Assembly: GCA_000328365.1 (NCBI GenBank)
Contig: KB292015.1
Location: 57,528-121,527, forward strand
Reading direction: 5' to 3'
Source: Capitella teleta
Taxonomy: Eukaryota > Annelida > Polychaeta > Capitellidae
DNA: 64,000 nt
Shown piece after piece: positions 10,303 through 21,158 of this stretch. Every line of letters begins with the position of its first letter. Position 1 is the first letter of the stretch. Both the position numbers and the translations under genes were made by a program. The notes below the pieces were generated by a model that made no database searches, had not been told where the DNA came from, and worked only from the letters and a program-made list of their open reading frames with translations.

Positions 10303-11645
10303 ATGGGGGTTAAGGTGCAAGAGAGCGCCGTAGAGTTGATCAAGTCTGGCAAAGAGGCTCTTTGGCACCCACTCTCGGGCGGAAGCAGCAGCATGGCGGC
10401 ATCAGGAGGTCATGTGACCCCTGAAGACGAGAAAGAGGAAGAGGAAGGAGAGAAGCTAGACATCCATGTTCTCAACGAGAAGGTTTCTTGTGTGTCAATT
10501 GTGGGACATGGTTTTATGGTGCTTTTGTGTTTTCAGGTGCCAACCCGCAATAAAGTGATCACTTCACTGGTGGCGGGAGCCATGGCTGGCGCTGTGGCCA
10601 AAACAGTGATTGCCCCTCTCGATCGGACTAAGATCAACTTCCAAAGTCAGTGCTTTGCTTGCTGTTTGCATGTGTCGCATGATCTTTCCTTCATTCCAGT
10701 CTCACATGAGCGGAGATACACTTTGAGGGGAGCCGTTCGTTTCCTCCTGCGCTGCATCAAGTATGACGGCTTCATGAGTCTGTGGAGGGGCAACTCGGCT
10801 ACCATGGCCAGGATTGTTCCCTACGCGGCCATTCAGTACGCCTCCCATGAGCAGTGGAAGGCCTTGCTCAACCCCAACAACTCCAGGTACTCCAGCCTCT
10901 GCTCCTCTTTCCCTCCTTCATCTTCCCTCTCAGGTCTCTGCCTCCCGCTCGTCGCTTCCTGGCCGGCTCGCTAGCCGGCGCCACTGCCTCCACATTAACC
11001 TACCCCCTGGACATGGCAAGGGCGCGCATGGCAGTCACCCCAAAGGCCACGTACAGTGGTCTGGGTGAGGTCTTTGCAAAGATCTATCGCACGGAGGGAA
11101 TTGGCACAATGTACAGGGGATACACGCCCACGGTGATGGGTGTTATTCCCTACGCGGGCACAAGTTTCTTCACTTATGAAACCCTGAAAAAATTTCATTT
11201 TGGTGAGTCACTGATCACTTATTTGGTAGTAGTATTACCCTCTGTGTGCGTTTCATCAGAGCACACTGGCGAATCAGAACCGTCGCCAATTGAGCGCTTG
11301 GCCTTTGGCGCAACGGCTGGCCTCCTGGGCCAATCGTCATCTTATCCATTGGATATTGTACGCAGACGAATGCAGACCGCAGGTACGCTCACAGACAGGA
11401 TCATTTCCTGGATTTATTGCTTTCTTGCAGGTGTGACTGGTCAGCAGAAGGTCTACACAAGTGTGTGGAATACTCTAGTGTTTGTGTATCGCACTGAAGG
11501 ACTGAAATGTGGTCTTTACAAGGGACTCAGCATGAACTGGATCAAAGGACCCATTGCGGTCGGAATCAGCTTCACGACCTTTGACATCCTCCAACGTCAG
11601 CTTAGGAAGTACTCAATTTTCCAACAGGAAGGAGAAGGAACATAA
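10303..11645 (+). CDS. SLC25A42: Mitochondrial coenzyme A carrier SLC25A42
   Basis: Six exons, join(10303-10482, 10537-10645, 10700-10886, 10934-11202, 11260-11382, 11431-11645), give 360 residues. There are three mitochondrial carrier repeats with the signatures PLDRTK, PLDMAR and PLDIVRRR, each followed by the Gly-rich and aromatic positions of the family. Segments such as [15 protein letters not shown] and [14 protein letters not shown] match SLC25A42 closely. The protein exchanges CoA and adenosine 3',5'-diphosphate with adenine nucleotides across the inner mitochondrial membrane. The N-terminal extension of about 80 residues, with a DEKEEEEGE stretch, is longer than in human. The start is uncertain: Met codons at 10303 and 10393 are both possible, and an acceptor at 10274 allows an upstream coding exon. 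Introns are only 47-57 nt. Confidence 0.9.
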
Positions 11646-12065
11646 CACGGGTCATTCCCCGTTACCTTGAGGCTTTTTCGCTTCCTGCGTCTTCCTCTGA
11701 TGCATTGTGGGAGGGCAGTGAAATGTCTCTTTTTGATTTCATGCCAAATTCAGAATTTTTCTGCTGATGAATGTGTTATGTTTGTGTATTTATTCTCTTC
11801 TTTCTACCAAAATTTGTTTAAAAAACCAAGATGTTTTAAGAAATTTTTTCCAACAATTTGTGAGATTTATTTTTTAATTTGTCTTTCAAAATTCATTGTG
11901 ATTATACTTCAAAGACTTTTTTTTTTTTACAATTTGAACATATTTGTGTGTCAAAATTATTTTGTCAAGTCTTTGCATAACAGCATTATGATTTCATCTT
12001 TTCTGCCGGTTTATTCAAAACAGTCAGAGAAATGGAATCACAACTACTGGTGTTTTCCTTTGTTG

Positions 12066-12071
12066 AATAAA
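12066..12071 (+). terminator. Poly(A) signal candidate of SLC25A42
   Basis: AATAAA lies about 420 bases after the stop in a T-rich 3' UTR. A TTTATT for the convergent AP3S gene is at 12147-12152, so the two 3' ends nearly meet. Confidence 0.45.
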
Positions 12072-12399
12072 AATGCAATTTTTTACAAAAAAAATAATCC
12101 ATGTCTTACTTATTCACGACAACAAAAACAAATAGTAGAATATATTTTTATTTAATTGATAATTATTCTGATTATTATTTATTATTGGATGAAATTATTG
12201 ACAACAGTGAAATACAGAGAATGAAACCTGATGATGTTTTATATTACATGGCACCCGTGGATGATTAGATTCTAACACGGATTTCCCTTTCAACTAACGA
12301 ACCAAGCGTCACTTCTGGAATGAGTTCAAACGCACGGAAGAAACAAATCAACAATTCACCAAAAACACGAAAAAACAAAAAATGCACCAAATATGAGAG

Positions 12400-15300
12400 T
12401 CAGAATTTTCCAGCGATGTTTCCGATGGAGGGCAGGTCGGGTAGTTTGATGTCTTTCATACGTTGAGGAATGTTCATCTCCTTCATGGCAGAGATAGCGC
12501 GGGCAGGTGCAGCTGATATGCCAGCCTGCAAAAGAGAAATAATAAAATAATTTGTGCCGGAATGAAAATTAGCAATTTTTAATTTGTGTATTGACAATTT
12601 GTCATACTGTATACATTTGCGTACTGTGCAAAATTTAAAGTGGGACAAAATTTCAATTGAAGCTGGTAACGATTCACGGTTTGACCATAATATCATCTTT
12701 ACCTTCCTCCTTGTATCCTTTCCTAATATCGCAATAGCAACACTTTCTGGGACTAATATCAAAAAGATTAAAGGCGGTTTTAGGGTTCAATAGATTCATA
12801 CTGCGGGTCTGTGTATTAATTGATGAGGTTTTTTTTGGATCATCACAAATTATTAAGAAGAAGAAAGGACAAAGAATGATGCACAATATTTATATTAGAG
12901 ATGCATCAGTCGCTCATCAATTGAAATGGCTCCTCTTCAAAGCGTGTTTAATTCTAATTCAATGTGCATAACATGCAATTACCGTATTGACTTGGTTATA
13001 CCCGCAGTGCGCTAAGACAGAGGCTGAGAGCATGTCAGTTTCACTGTATGTAGAGGCACATTCCACAAAATCCCTTGTAAACCGGGGAAGCGTGTAGGAG
13101 CGTGACCCATTTTACGAAATGTTTAAAACAACAGGCTGCGTAGCCAGAAGAACCTGCATGGTGTCAGTTCAATTAAAGATAGGCCTACTGGATGCTTGGT
13201 ACATTTATTCTGTTTATATCATTAGAGATTGAGTGACACAAGCCATTAATACCATAGCTCATAAGAAGCGACCTACGTAATATGGTTTGCTAAGTCTTAG
13301 TTTGTACATTTCCAAAGCATGGTTGATGATAGCATACAATGTAGTGCATTGCGTTTTTATGAGCTTATAATCTTCACTCATGCAGTTGGGGAATAAAGTT
13401 ATTGCGTTGATAAGGAGTTTCAACTCATGAAATCAACAAGCAGCAAGCTGTCTGTGTATAACATGCCTCTTATAATTTTTCCTGAATGAGTCAAAACAAC
13501 TTGTTCAAAACTGAGATTGCTGACACTGCCTGTAACGGTTAAAGTGAGATATCAGCACAGAGCTTGCTGTGATAAATACCTTGGCGCTAGTGGGCGTGTA
13601 CATAAAATAATCAATTTCTGGTTTGAAAAAGGTCGGATGTGTGTGATTAAAAGAGTGCGTATAACCAAGACAATATGGTATTCAGAAGATAAGTAAAATT
13701 GAATGCACATCAAAAGGAGAAAGAACTTTTGAAATTTTTAAATCATAATTAATTCAAGACAGAGAGGTTTGCATTTGAAATCCAGAGTTCAGATAATTCA
13801 GAGGATTTCAATGCAAAGAAACGTAATTTAATAACCCTAACAAGGTATGGAAAACAACCAAAGAAAAATTCTGTTGCTTTCGAACCAAAGCATCACGAGT
13901 GATGGATGACTATGGAGTTAATCTGTAAAGTTAGTAACCTGCTATTCTGAAGCCCCATGCTATTATCAACCCCACCTTCGGCCTATTTCGCCTATCATCT
14001 CTGGATGTAGAACACCCTGACACACAAAACGCAAGAGAAACGTCAAACACATGAAACACCAAAATAACATTTCGTTTCGCAAGCATAAACAGCTAAACAA
14101 ACCAAGCATACCTCTTGCTTCTCAAGGCGATTCTGTTCTTCTGTCCGGGACAAAATCTCCGTCATATTCGTTTCTAGAACCATTCCTCCCATACACAGCT
14201 CACCAAGAATGTAATGCACCTTAGAAAAAGATTGATTCAGTGTGTCAGTCACCACTTGGCATTTACCTTATCCACGTGGAAAATCAAGTCCAGTTCACAG
14301 ACGTTTTCAAAGCATTTGTCGAGCGTTTCCACAAAAACTTGGATCAAATCTAAGATGCCCAACTCACTCTCGGAGGAATCAACACAGAAAACAAAATATA
14401 AAGTGGCGTAATGTCGGTAAATCAGCTTGAAGTCGGAGCCTCCAATGAGCCTGCCAACGGAGATCATTGACGTATGTGCCGACATGCACGCTTATATGCC
14501 TATACTCACGTGCCACCCTCAAGAAAGTTGCACACATTGTCATCTCTCTTCGAAACCAACTGGAATGTCTCTCGGATAATCTGTTGCTGCATATCCTCTG
14601 TCTGCAATCAAGAAGAACAAACATCAAATTTCAATCGATCCAATCTTGCTAGTCACATAAATATCAGCCAAATCTCAGCAGGCTAAGTAAAGACTAAATT
14701 GTCATCAGCTGAAAGTCACTGCAATTTGATTGGCTTTTAAGGTTTTACCCACAATCCCCAAGTGAGGTATAGGTTATCTTGTATAACCATTGAAATGTTG
14801 AATGCTGCATTTTCAGAGAAATCATTGGTATACAATTATTCCATAATGAAGACTCAGACCGGAGGATAGGGTATAATTCTAACTTGAAGACTAAGACTAG
14901 TGAGAGTGAAGACTGGAGAGCAAATTTAACACAGCCACAGTCTCGGCAGTGATTGAGTGACAGTGTGAAGAACATCACTATGACTTAGGCCTATCATATG
15001 CCACATTAATATGCGGCATATGATCTGCCATACAAAGCTAGCCTATCCTTATGAAGAAACGCCTTTCACCTACAATAATATTACACTAGGCAGTAGACTA
15101 CTAATTTCAACATAAATACATCACAAAAAAAAACCAAAAAACATCCAGACTAATCATATCCCACAGCAAAGGTAATTGACTTCAATATAAATGACACGAT
15201 TTCAATATTTTATACGACACTGGCCTGATTCCTAGAAAGGCGCGAACTTTCAATGCTGGCGGATGATTACATAGGCCGTTTATGTCATTTTTTCTCTCTG

Positions 15301-17405
15301 CATTTATGATCTATTTCTTTTGCTTAATGTAAAGAGCAGACAAAGCAGAATGCAGTAGTGAAAACCTCATCCTGATATCTCTACTATTTCAAAAGTTATG
15401 GTTGAAAAGGTCACGGTAATTATAGGGTCAATTTCCTGAAAGAAAGCATTGTGACATAATGTGATAATTGGTCATTCAGCTGAACATTCTGAGCTCTTTG
15501 AAGTACTGTTTGGCTTCTAGCATCAAAACTAAAGGATATAACCAGGGCAAACTATACATTTCCAGAATCAGTGCAACTATTCCAAAATACTCGTTAACTT
15601 TTTTTTTCAAAATGGCCGCCCTAATTAGAGATGGCCTCAATTATGTCATAAAAGTACAACAAAATCATCATTTAGAAGACTGTAAAGTAATGATTACTCA
15701 TTGGAAGAGATTAATTCTAACTGCAACGATATTGATTCCCTTCATAGAAGATGAAAATTAAATAAAAAAATTAATTAAAAAAAAATTAATTAAAAATTAA
15801 AATAAAATTCAAACCATTTTGTTTTGGGATGAACTCAGAACTCAGAAGTCAGAAGTCAGTATATGGTAATGGTGAGTGGATTTTATTTTAGAGAAAAAAA
15901 TTATACAATTAAAAATTAAAAATAATAAAATAATCAATAAGAAGAATTAGATAACAGTCATGTCTCCATTGCGCAGATCTTTCAGGAGGGGGAAATGCCA
16001 GGTTTCATCTTCGTCCTCATCGTACGAATTCCGTGTTGAATGTCTCCTTGCTTGTGGATACCCCGCACAGTAGCAGGATACAACTTCCACCTCAGAGCAT
16101 ATCTTGAGAACTTGCTCCGTCTGCTCTTGAGTCTCGTTCTCCTGGCATTCATTGGCCGTGGCTTCTAGCTTCCTCTTCAGGGTCTTGTTCTCCTTGGTCA
16201 GAGCTTTCTTCTCAGCTAGCATCTGGAGTGGGTGGGCAACCTCAGCTTCAATATTCTCTTTGCACTGCGGAGTTGGCATGACATCATCCATGAAGGTACT
16301 CAAGTTCTCAGCTCCACGTCTCTTTTTGTCCTTAGTTGCCTTGATGGTGTCGATGCATTTCCTGTGGAGGCTGTTTAATTTGCAGGCAGAGTAGAGGGGC
16401 TCCTGAGCAAGCTCCTTAGCCGTTAGCGACTTGTAAGTTGTAGCTCTGCTTGTCCACCGGTCACGCGTTCATACACCCAACGTCGAGTGAACATGTCCAT
16501 TAGAAATCTAGAATAAAACAACCTAAAATATTATTAATTAGTATAATTAATTATTATAATTAATATCTAGGGAAGGGTAATCTAATGATCAAATAATACA
16601 CGCATTACACAAGGTGACAGGCCTGTCAACAAAGCAGCATCTCCGCACTGCTAGTGGTATTATCGCCCATCGCCATCTGGCTTCAAAAAATCTCGAAGGT
16701 GGGGTTGGGAAAAACGTTCTCTGTTGAAAACTGTTAGTCCAAATCTCATCAAATAAGCACTAAATGAATCTTAGAGGAATGTAGTTTCATAATATCATAC
16801 CCACGTTCCAGTAATGAAGCTCTTTGATACAATTTTCACTGTGAGAAATATTAAAAATGCTGTAACTTCGGCGTCAGTTGTCGGATTTTTACGTGGGAAA
16901 CGACGGCCAATAGATCAACATCCGGTAGCTCTGTTGATGTGCTATATTTAGCTGTGACGTCAGAGGGAATCCCCAGAAGAGCAATCATTTGAACGACCTC
17001 TCAGCCGCTTCTCTCTCAATGCTCGCTTCAGCCAGCCCGCTGTGCTAGCATTGAAGCTGACGCTGCTTCCTGAGCGGAACGGCGCAGCGCGATTGAACGG
17101 CCTAGTCATTACATTGCACGATGTTCGAGGCTGCCAGCATTTTCTTTGTAGAAGTAGGGCTGATCCATAGAGATCAGCCATAGTATAGGGCTAAGTATGA
17201 CTATGAATAGTATGATTATAGTATGGTAAGTATCATTATCATAAGTATGAAATAATCGATTATAATGAACTATGAATATGTGATAATGATAATCATAATG
17301 GTCTGATGATCAGTTCAACAAATCTCTGATACTCACGTAGTACTGATAGAACTTCGATATCCTTGGTTTTCCATGATTGTTGAAAACCAATATAGCTCTG
17401 ATCAT
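12400..17405 (-). CDS. AP3S: AP-3 adaptor complex sigma subunit
   Basis: Five exons, complement(join(12400-12525, 14112-14219, 14267-14450, 14510-14601, 17337-17405)), encode 192 residues, against 193 in human AP3S1. The small-subunit longin-type fold is recognisable from start (MIRAILVFNNHGKPR) to end. The segments LIYRHYATLYFVFCVD, LDLIQVFVETLDKCFENV and GGMVLETNM are nearly identical to vertebrate AP3S. The variable C-terminal tail, rich in Ile, Pro and Lys, diverges as expected. AP-3 sorts cargo from endosomes to lysosomes and lysosome-related organelles; sigma3 sits in the core with delta. The 2.7 kb first intron contains an unrelated intronless reading frame (15947-16500). Its 3' end converges on SLC25A42, and RAB27 is the next gene upstream on the same strand. 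AP3S1 and AP3S2 are not separable here. Confidence 0.93.
14994..15023. other. Short inverted repeat in AP3S intron 1
   Basis: TCATATGCC (14994-15002) and GGCATATGA (15015-15023) form a 9-bp stem with a 12-base AT-rich spacer. It may be a chance palindrome in AT-rich intron DNA; no function is claimed. Confidence 0.3.
15947..16500 (-). CDS. Unrecognised intronless reading frame inside AP3S intron 1
   Basis: On the minus strand a frame open from about 16475 to the stop at 15947 encodes up to about 175 residues. It has a basic segment (KDKKRRG), a Lys/Glu coiled-coil-like stretch around ALTKENKTLKRKLEATA, and a late acidic DEDEDE run. The first in-frame ATG is at 16303, giving 118 residues. A second frame upstream from an ATG at 16500 (MDMFTRRW start) seems to continue into it through a frame change, suggesting a decayed longer ORF. 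Flanks are A/T-rich runs. It could be a retrocopy, a transposon ORF or a small nested gene. I do not recognise the family. Confidence 0.35.
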
Positions 17406-17548
17406 CTTGATTTAATTTATACGACTTCTACAGAAGACACAAACATAAAACAAGTGTTTATTTATGGTCAGATGACGTCCTGTCACTTGACAATCTGGGT
17501 GTTTCCGGTTGTCCAACTCTACTTCACCTTTGAGTGCTTTGAGATAAT

Positions 17549-17590
17549 GCGTTATGATTTAGATTTTCAGTAGACAAAATGCGTTATGAT
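17549..17590. promoter_or_regulatory. Paired GCGTTATGAT motif upstream of AP3S
   Basis: Two copies of ATGCGTTATGATT start 32 bases apart (GCG at 17549 and 17581), about 145-185 bases upstream of the AP3S start codon. The same motif recurs as pairs or singles at about 1234, 3905, 4133, 33637, 33675 and 38149. It may be a transcription-factor site or a repeat relic. Position near the AP3S 5' end is the only functional hint. Confidence 0.3.
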
Positions 17591-19672
17591 TGATGTCCAG
17601 CACTCAGCTGTGGCACACACTGCCACACAGATTAGAAAGACGAGTGTAGCATTACAAAACAATTCCTAAGACACATGTCCAAATCTATATAAATTGACCA
17701 GCTATTTAATCCTGCTACAAATAATGTCAAATTAACCATACTTACCGGTATGCAATCTGGCCATCCCTCCAAGACTTGGCAATACGTACAAGCATCGGCC
17801 TGCTAATACATGTATGCTACCTGCCAAAGTAACAATTAAAGCAGGGCGCTGTGGGCTACTGTAGCACAGTCTGCACAGATAACACCCTTTAATTTCTATA
17901 TAGAGTGGGCCAAAGGTAGTCTATATAAAAACAAAACTCTAAAATTTGCTAAAATGTATCAATTATTCCCCCCAAAAAAAAAATACCTGATATAGATGGT
18001 CTATGATATTCTGCGCCCATTTGTGCAAAGAAATCAAACAAAAAGTTTATTTTGAATAAGGGTGGAACATTTAAATGCAAGTGGTGAGTGATCGCAAAGA
18101 GAGCTAAATCAGATGAGCCCCTGAACGAGCATTAAATTTAATGAATGTCATCTCTTGTATTGCGCTTCAATACAAACTCTCTGCTTTGTTTTGATTTTAG
18201 GAGATAAACATTAGTGTTAAGTCACAACAATAGCGTTCAATGAAGCTTATTCATGGTCCGGGGCCATGTTTGCCGCCAAAAGTGGAAATATCGCGGAATG
18301 TTGAGTGCACTCTATTAATCGAGATAAAGCGGATTAAATGTTGATGAAATTAAATAGAAATGATAGGAATAACAGCATGAAATGTGAAACAAACCATATT
18401 AACAGGTCACAATGTACATTGGGATACTAATGTAGATTCTGATTAAATGCTACACGAAGCCACTATGCCTCAATGTAATAATTAACATCAATCTAATTGA
18501 AGAGAATTGCATCGTAAGAATATCACAAACGAAACTGAATCACATCAGAAAAATATTTTATTCATGTCAACGTAGCTCATATCTCCAAAATCAATTAAAA
18601 AAAAAGATTTGATCAACAGATAAAATATAAGTAATATCTGTCATCCTTCGCCTTGATTGAAGATATTGGGAAAATAATTATCAGTAATTGGATGCAAACA
18701 GAATAACCCAAAAAGAAATAAACATCTTTGTCCGAACGGGACCGAAAGTCACAGAATTTGTACAATGTATTTTCCAATTCATTCTCATGCAATATACAAG
18801 TATGAAAATAAACCATTTAATTGGAATGAAATTGCTCAGGTCAGAATGCAAGAAACCCATCATAAATTACATAGCGCAATAGTTGCCCAAATGGATCAAT
18901 TAATGCGTCATGGTAACGAGAGGGCGTTGGCCCCCGTGGAGAAACGTCATGATTTAAATCCGCGTAGTTTGATTTCATTCAAAGTGAGCAGGTGGGAATA
19001 GGAGTAACAAAGAAGAGAATAATAATCATGATAAATAGACACTAATCCAGGAAAAAAAAAAAAAAGAAAAAAAAAGGACCCTCCGGAAGCAAGTGAAGAA
19101 GGAATATTTGCAGGACGCAAGCGAAAGACGACATCATTTCATGGAAATCAGTGGAATCCTGGTCGGGGTTAAAGTTCACTCTTCAGCAAATAGAAAAATA
19201 GACATTTTGACTGAACACGGTAGATTACAAAAAACGCTGGTGTCAGACGATAATCACAGATTGAAAGAGGAAAAGGAGGACAAGAATTGCACTTGGAAAA
19301 AAAGTACATCAAGAATGCAATATTACACCTGGTTCAACAGTGGAGATAATAAATCTCACAGAATAAATGAAATCTTTTCTTACAACAATTGAGCAGATTC
19401 TTAACTTCAGAAAGAAACAAAAATCTCAGCAGAAAATAAACAATTAAAACTTTCATAACAAACAAAACGTAACAATTCTTGCTCATAAAACACGCAAAGA
19501 AGTAGAGGAAAACTAAACAGAGAATAAAATGATTTACACGATTCCATTCAGGCTGGAAGCATTTTGGTTATGTCCACAGTCATAAAGTGTCAACAATGGC
19601 AAGAAATAGTTAAAGAAAGAAAGAAAAAAAAAATTGTAATTTGTGAAGTGACCCTAGAGCGGTTGGAGGGTT
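17591..19672. other. Intergenic interval between AP3S and RAB27
   Basis: No exon of a known gene is visible. The right part, up to about 18557, probably holds the RAB27 3' UTR: a TTTATT (AATAAA on the coding strand) is at 18557-18562. The rest is AT-rich with A-runs near 19050. A frame at 19093-19392 (99 codons) resembles no family and is probably fortuitous. Confidence 0.45.
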
Positions 19673-21158
19673 TCAACAGGCGCATGATGACTTGCCAGCC
19701 TCATCAACCTCGCCCCCCACACGCTGACTCTGTCGTAGCGAGGAGTGTGTCTGGTCCACAGTCGTCTCCATTCGCACCATGACTTTATCCAACAAGCAGT
19801 TCACGGTTTCAGTGACGTTTTGACCGGTGGCGGCACTCGTCTCAAAGTAGGGCAGACTGCAAGCGTGCGCTCAGCATTAAGAGGCCAGGGCGTTTGGCTT
19901 CTGCTCACCTGTACTTCTCGGCCATGTCCTTAGCGCGGGCATCCGTGATCACTCTCTGGTCTTCAATGTCCGCTTTGTTGCCGCACAAAACAATGTCTGG
20001 GTTATCGCAGTACGCGTGTGTCTGCAGCTGCGCCAGCCAGTTGCAGATGTTCAGGAACGACTGCTCATTGGTCAGATCAAACACCAGGATGAACCCCATG
20101 GCGTCACGGAAAAACGCCGTTGTCAAGCTGCGGAACCTGAAGATGAAGAAGGTATCCATCAGACCTCATCACTGCACAGTTTCCAAGGGAACAGCCGGAT
20201 AAATGAAAATGCTCAATTTTGACACGTAGAATCAAAATACATGATGATGGATCAACAAAGGTAAACTGCATCAGAATTAAATTGCCATGAGATCTGGTAG
20301 TGTAATTTTTATTAGTGATGTGAAATTATCAAATCGTTCTTTCAACAGGGCAAAACGTGCAGTTCACTTAGCACGGAACGTTTAATCAGTCATTCATGAA
20401 TACAGCCCTAAGTACTTCATCTGATAAGAGCATTTGCAGCAATTCACTCAAGTGCAGATGGTACGATTATCGTATATATTAGCTCTTAGGCAGTTGGCAT
20501 TCTCCAATACATTACTCACAATAAATTAGCAGCAGAGAAAAGAAAAAAACACAAATCAATACAAGAGTAAAGAGCGGCGCTAATTTCACGCAAATCACAG
20601 CTTGGTCCAGTTATCCGGCGCGCAACCCACCTCTCCTGTCCGGCTGTATCCCACAGCTGCAGGTGAATTCGCTGATTGCGTCCAGTGCCATCTTGCGACG
20701 GCAACTTGTGAACCTGAAAAAAATGAAGAATGGACCGCATGAGACCAACACACACGATTCAGCTGCGTTCTCAAATATATTGATCGGAGAAATGCAACTT
20801 ACGATGCGCTTCTCCCGGAAGTCAATTCCCACGGTGGAGATGAATTTGTTGTTGAAGGTGCTGTCAGTGTACTGGTACAGGAAGCTAGTTTTGCCCACTC
20901 CGGAATCCCCTGGTGAGAAATGAGCGAATTACGTCATGAATGGCGGGCCCATCAAAGGCGGGGAGAGCTTAGCGCTGCCCCTTTGAATAATGGAGCTTAT
21001 GAAGCCTCAATTGCCAGCTATGAATACAGAGCAGCCAGCACTACTCAACGTCCACATTCAACAATGCACTCACCAAGTGCGAGGAACTTGATGAGGTAGT
21101 CATACTCGGCGGTGGCGTTCGCGCTGTGTGTTCCTCCGTTCGCGGTTGAGTCTCCCAT
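19673..21158 (-). CDS. RAB27: Rab GTPase RAB27
   Basis: Five exons, complement(join(19673-19856, 19909-20136, 20631-20713, 20803-20909, 21074-21158)), encode 228 residues, against 221 in human RAB27A. GTPase motifs are all present: P-loop GDSGVGKTS (29-37), switch I STVGIDF (53-59), switch II WDTAGQE (85-91), NKAD (145-148) and ETSA (173-176). The insertion after FREKRI, then the long run [20 protein letters not shown], is typical of RAB27. The C-terminus is CAC, a double-geranylgeranylation signal. RAB27 drives docking and exocytosis of lysosome-related organelles and secretory granules through Slp and Slac2 effectors. The N-terminus has a short lineage-specific Ala/Thr/Asn-rich extension. 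An acceptor lies 8-9 bases upstream of the ATG, so a 5' UTR exon exists further right. RAB27A and RAB27B are not distinguishable. Confidence 0.94.

Noticed and set aside
11667-12155. 162-codon plus-strand open frame after SLC25A42
   Set aside because: It is AT-rich 3' UTR with Phe/Leu/Tyr/Lys-biased translation and a poly(A) signal inside; it resembles no protein.
16954-16966. GTGACGTCAGAGG CRE-like site in AP3S intron 1
   Set aside because: A match is present, but it is 440 bases inside the transcribed region and CRE palindromes occur several times in the window, so no function can be assigned.
19093-19392. 99-codon plus-strand frame downstream of RAB27
   Set aside because: Lys/Asn/Glu-biased translation of A-rich DNA with no domain and no splice support; it lies in the probable RAB27 3' UTR, antisense.
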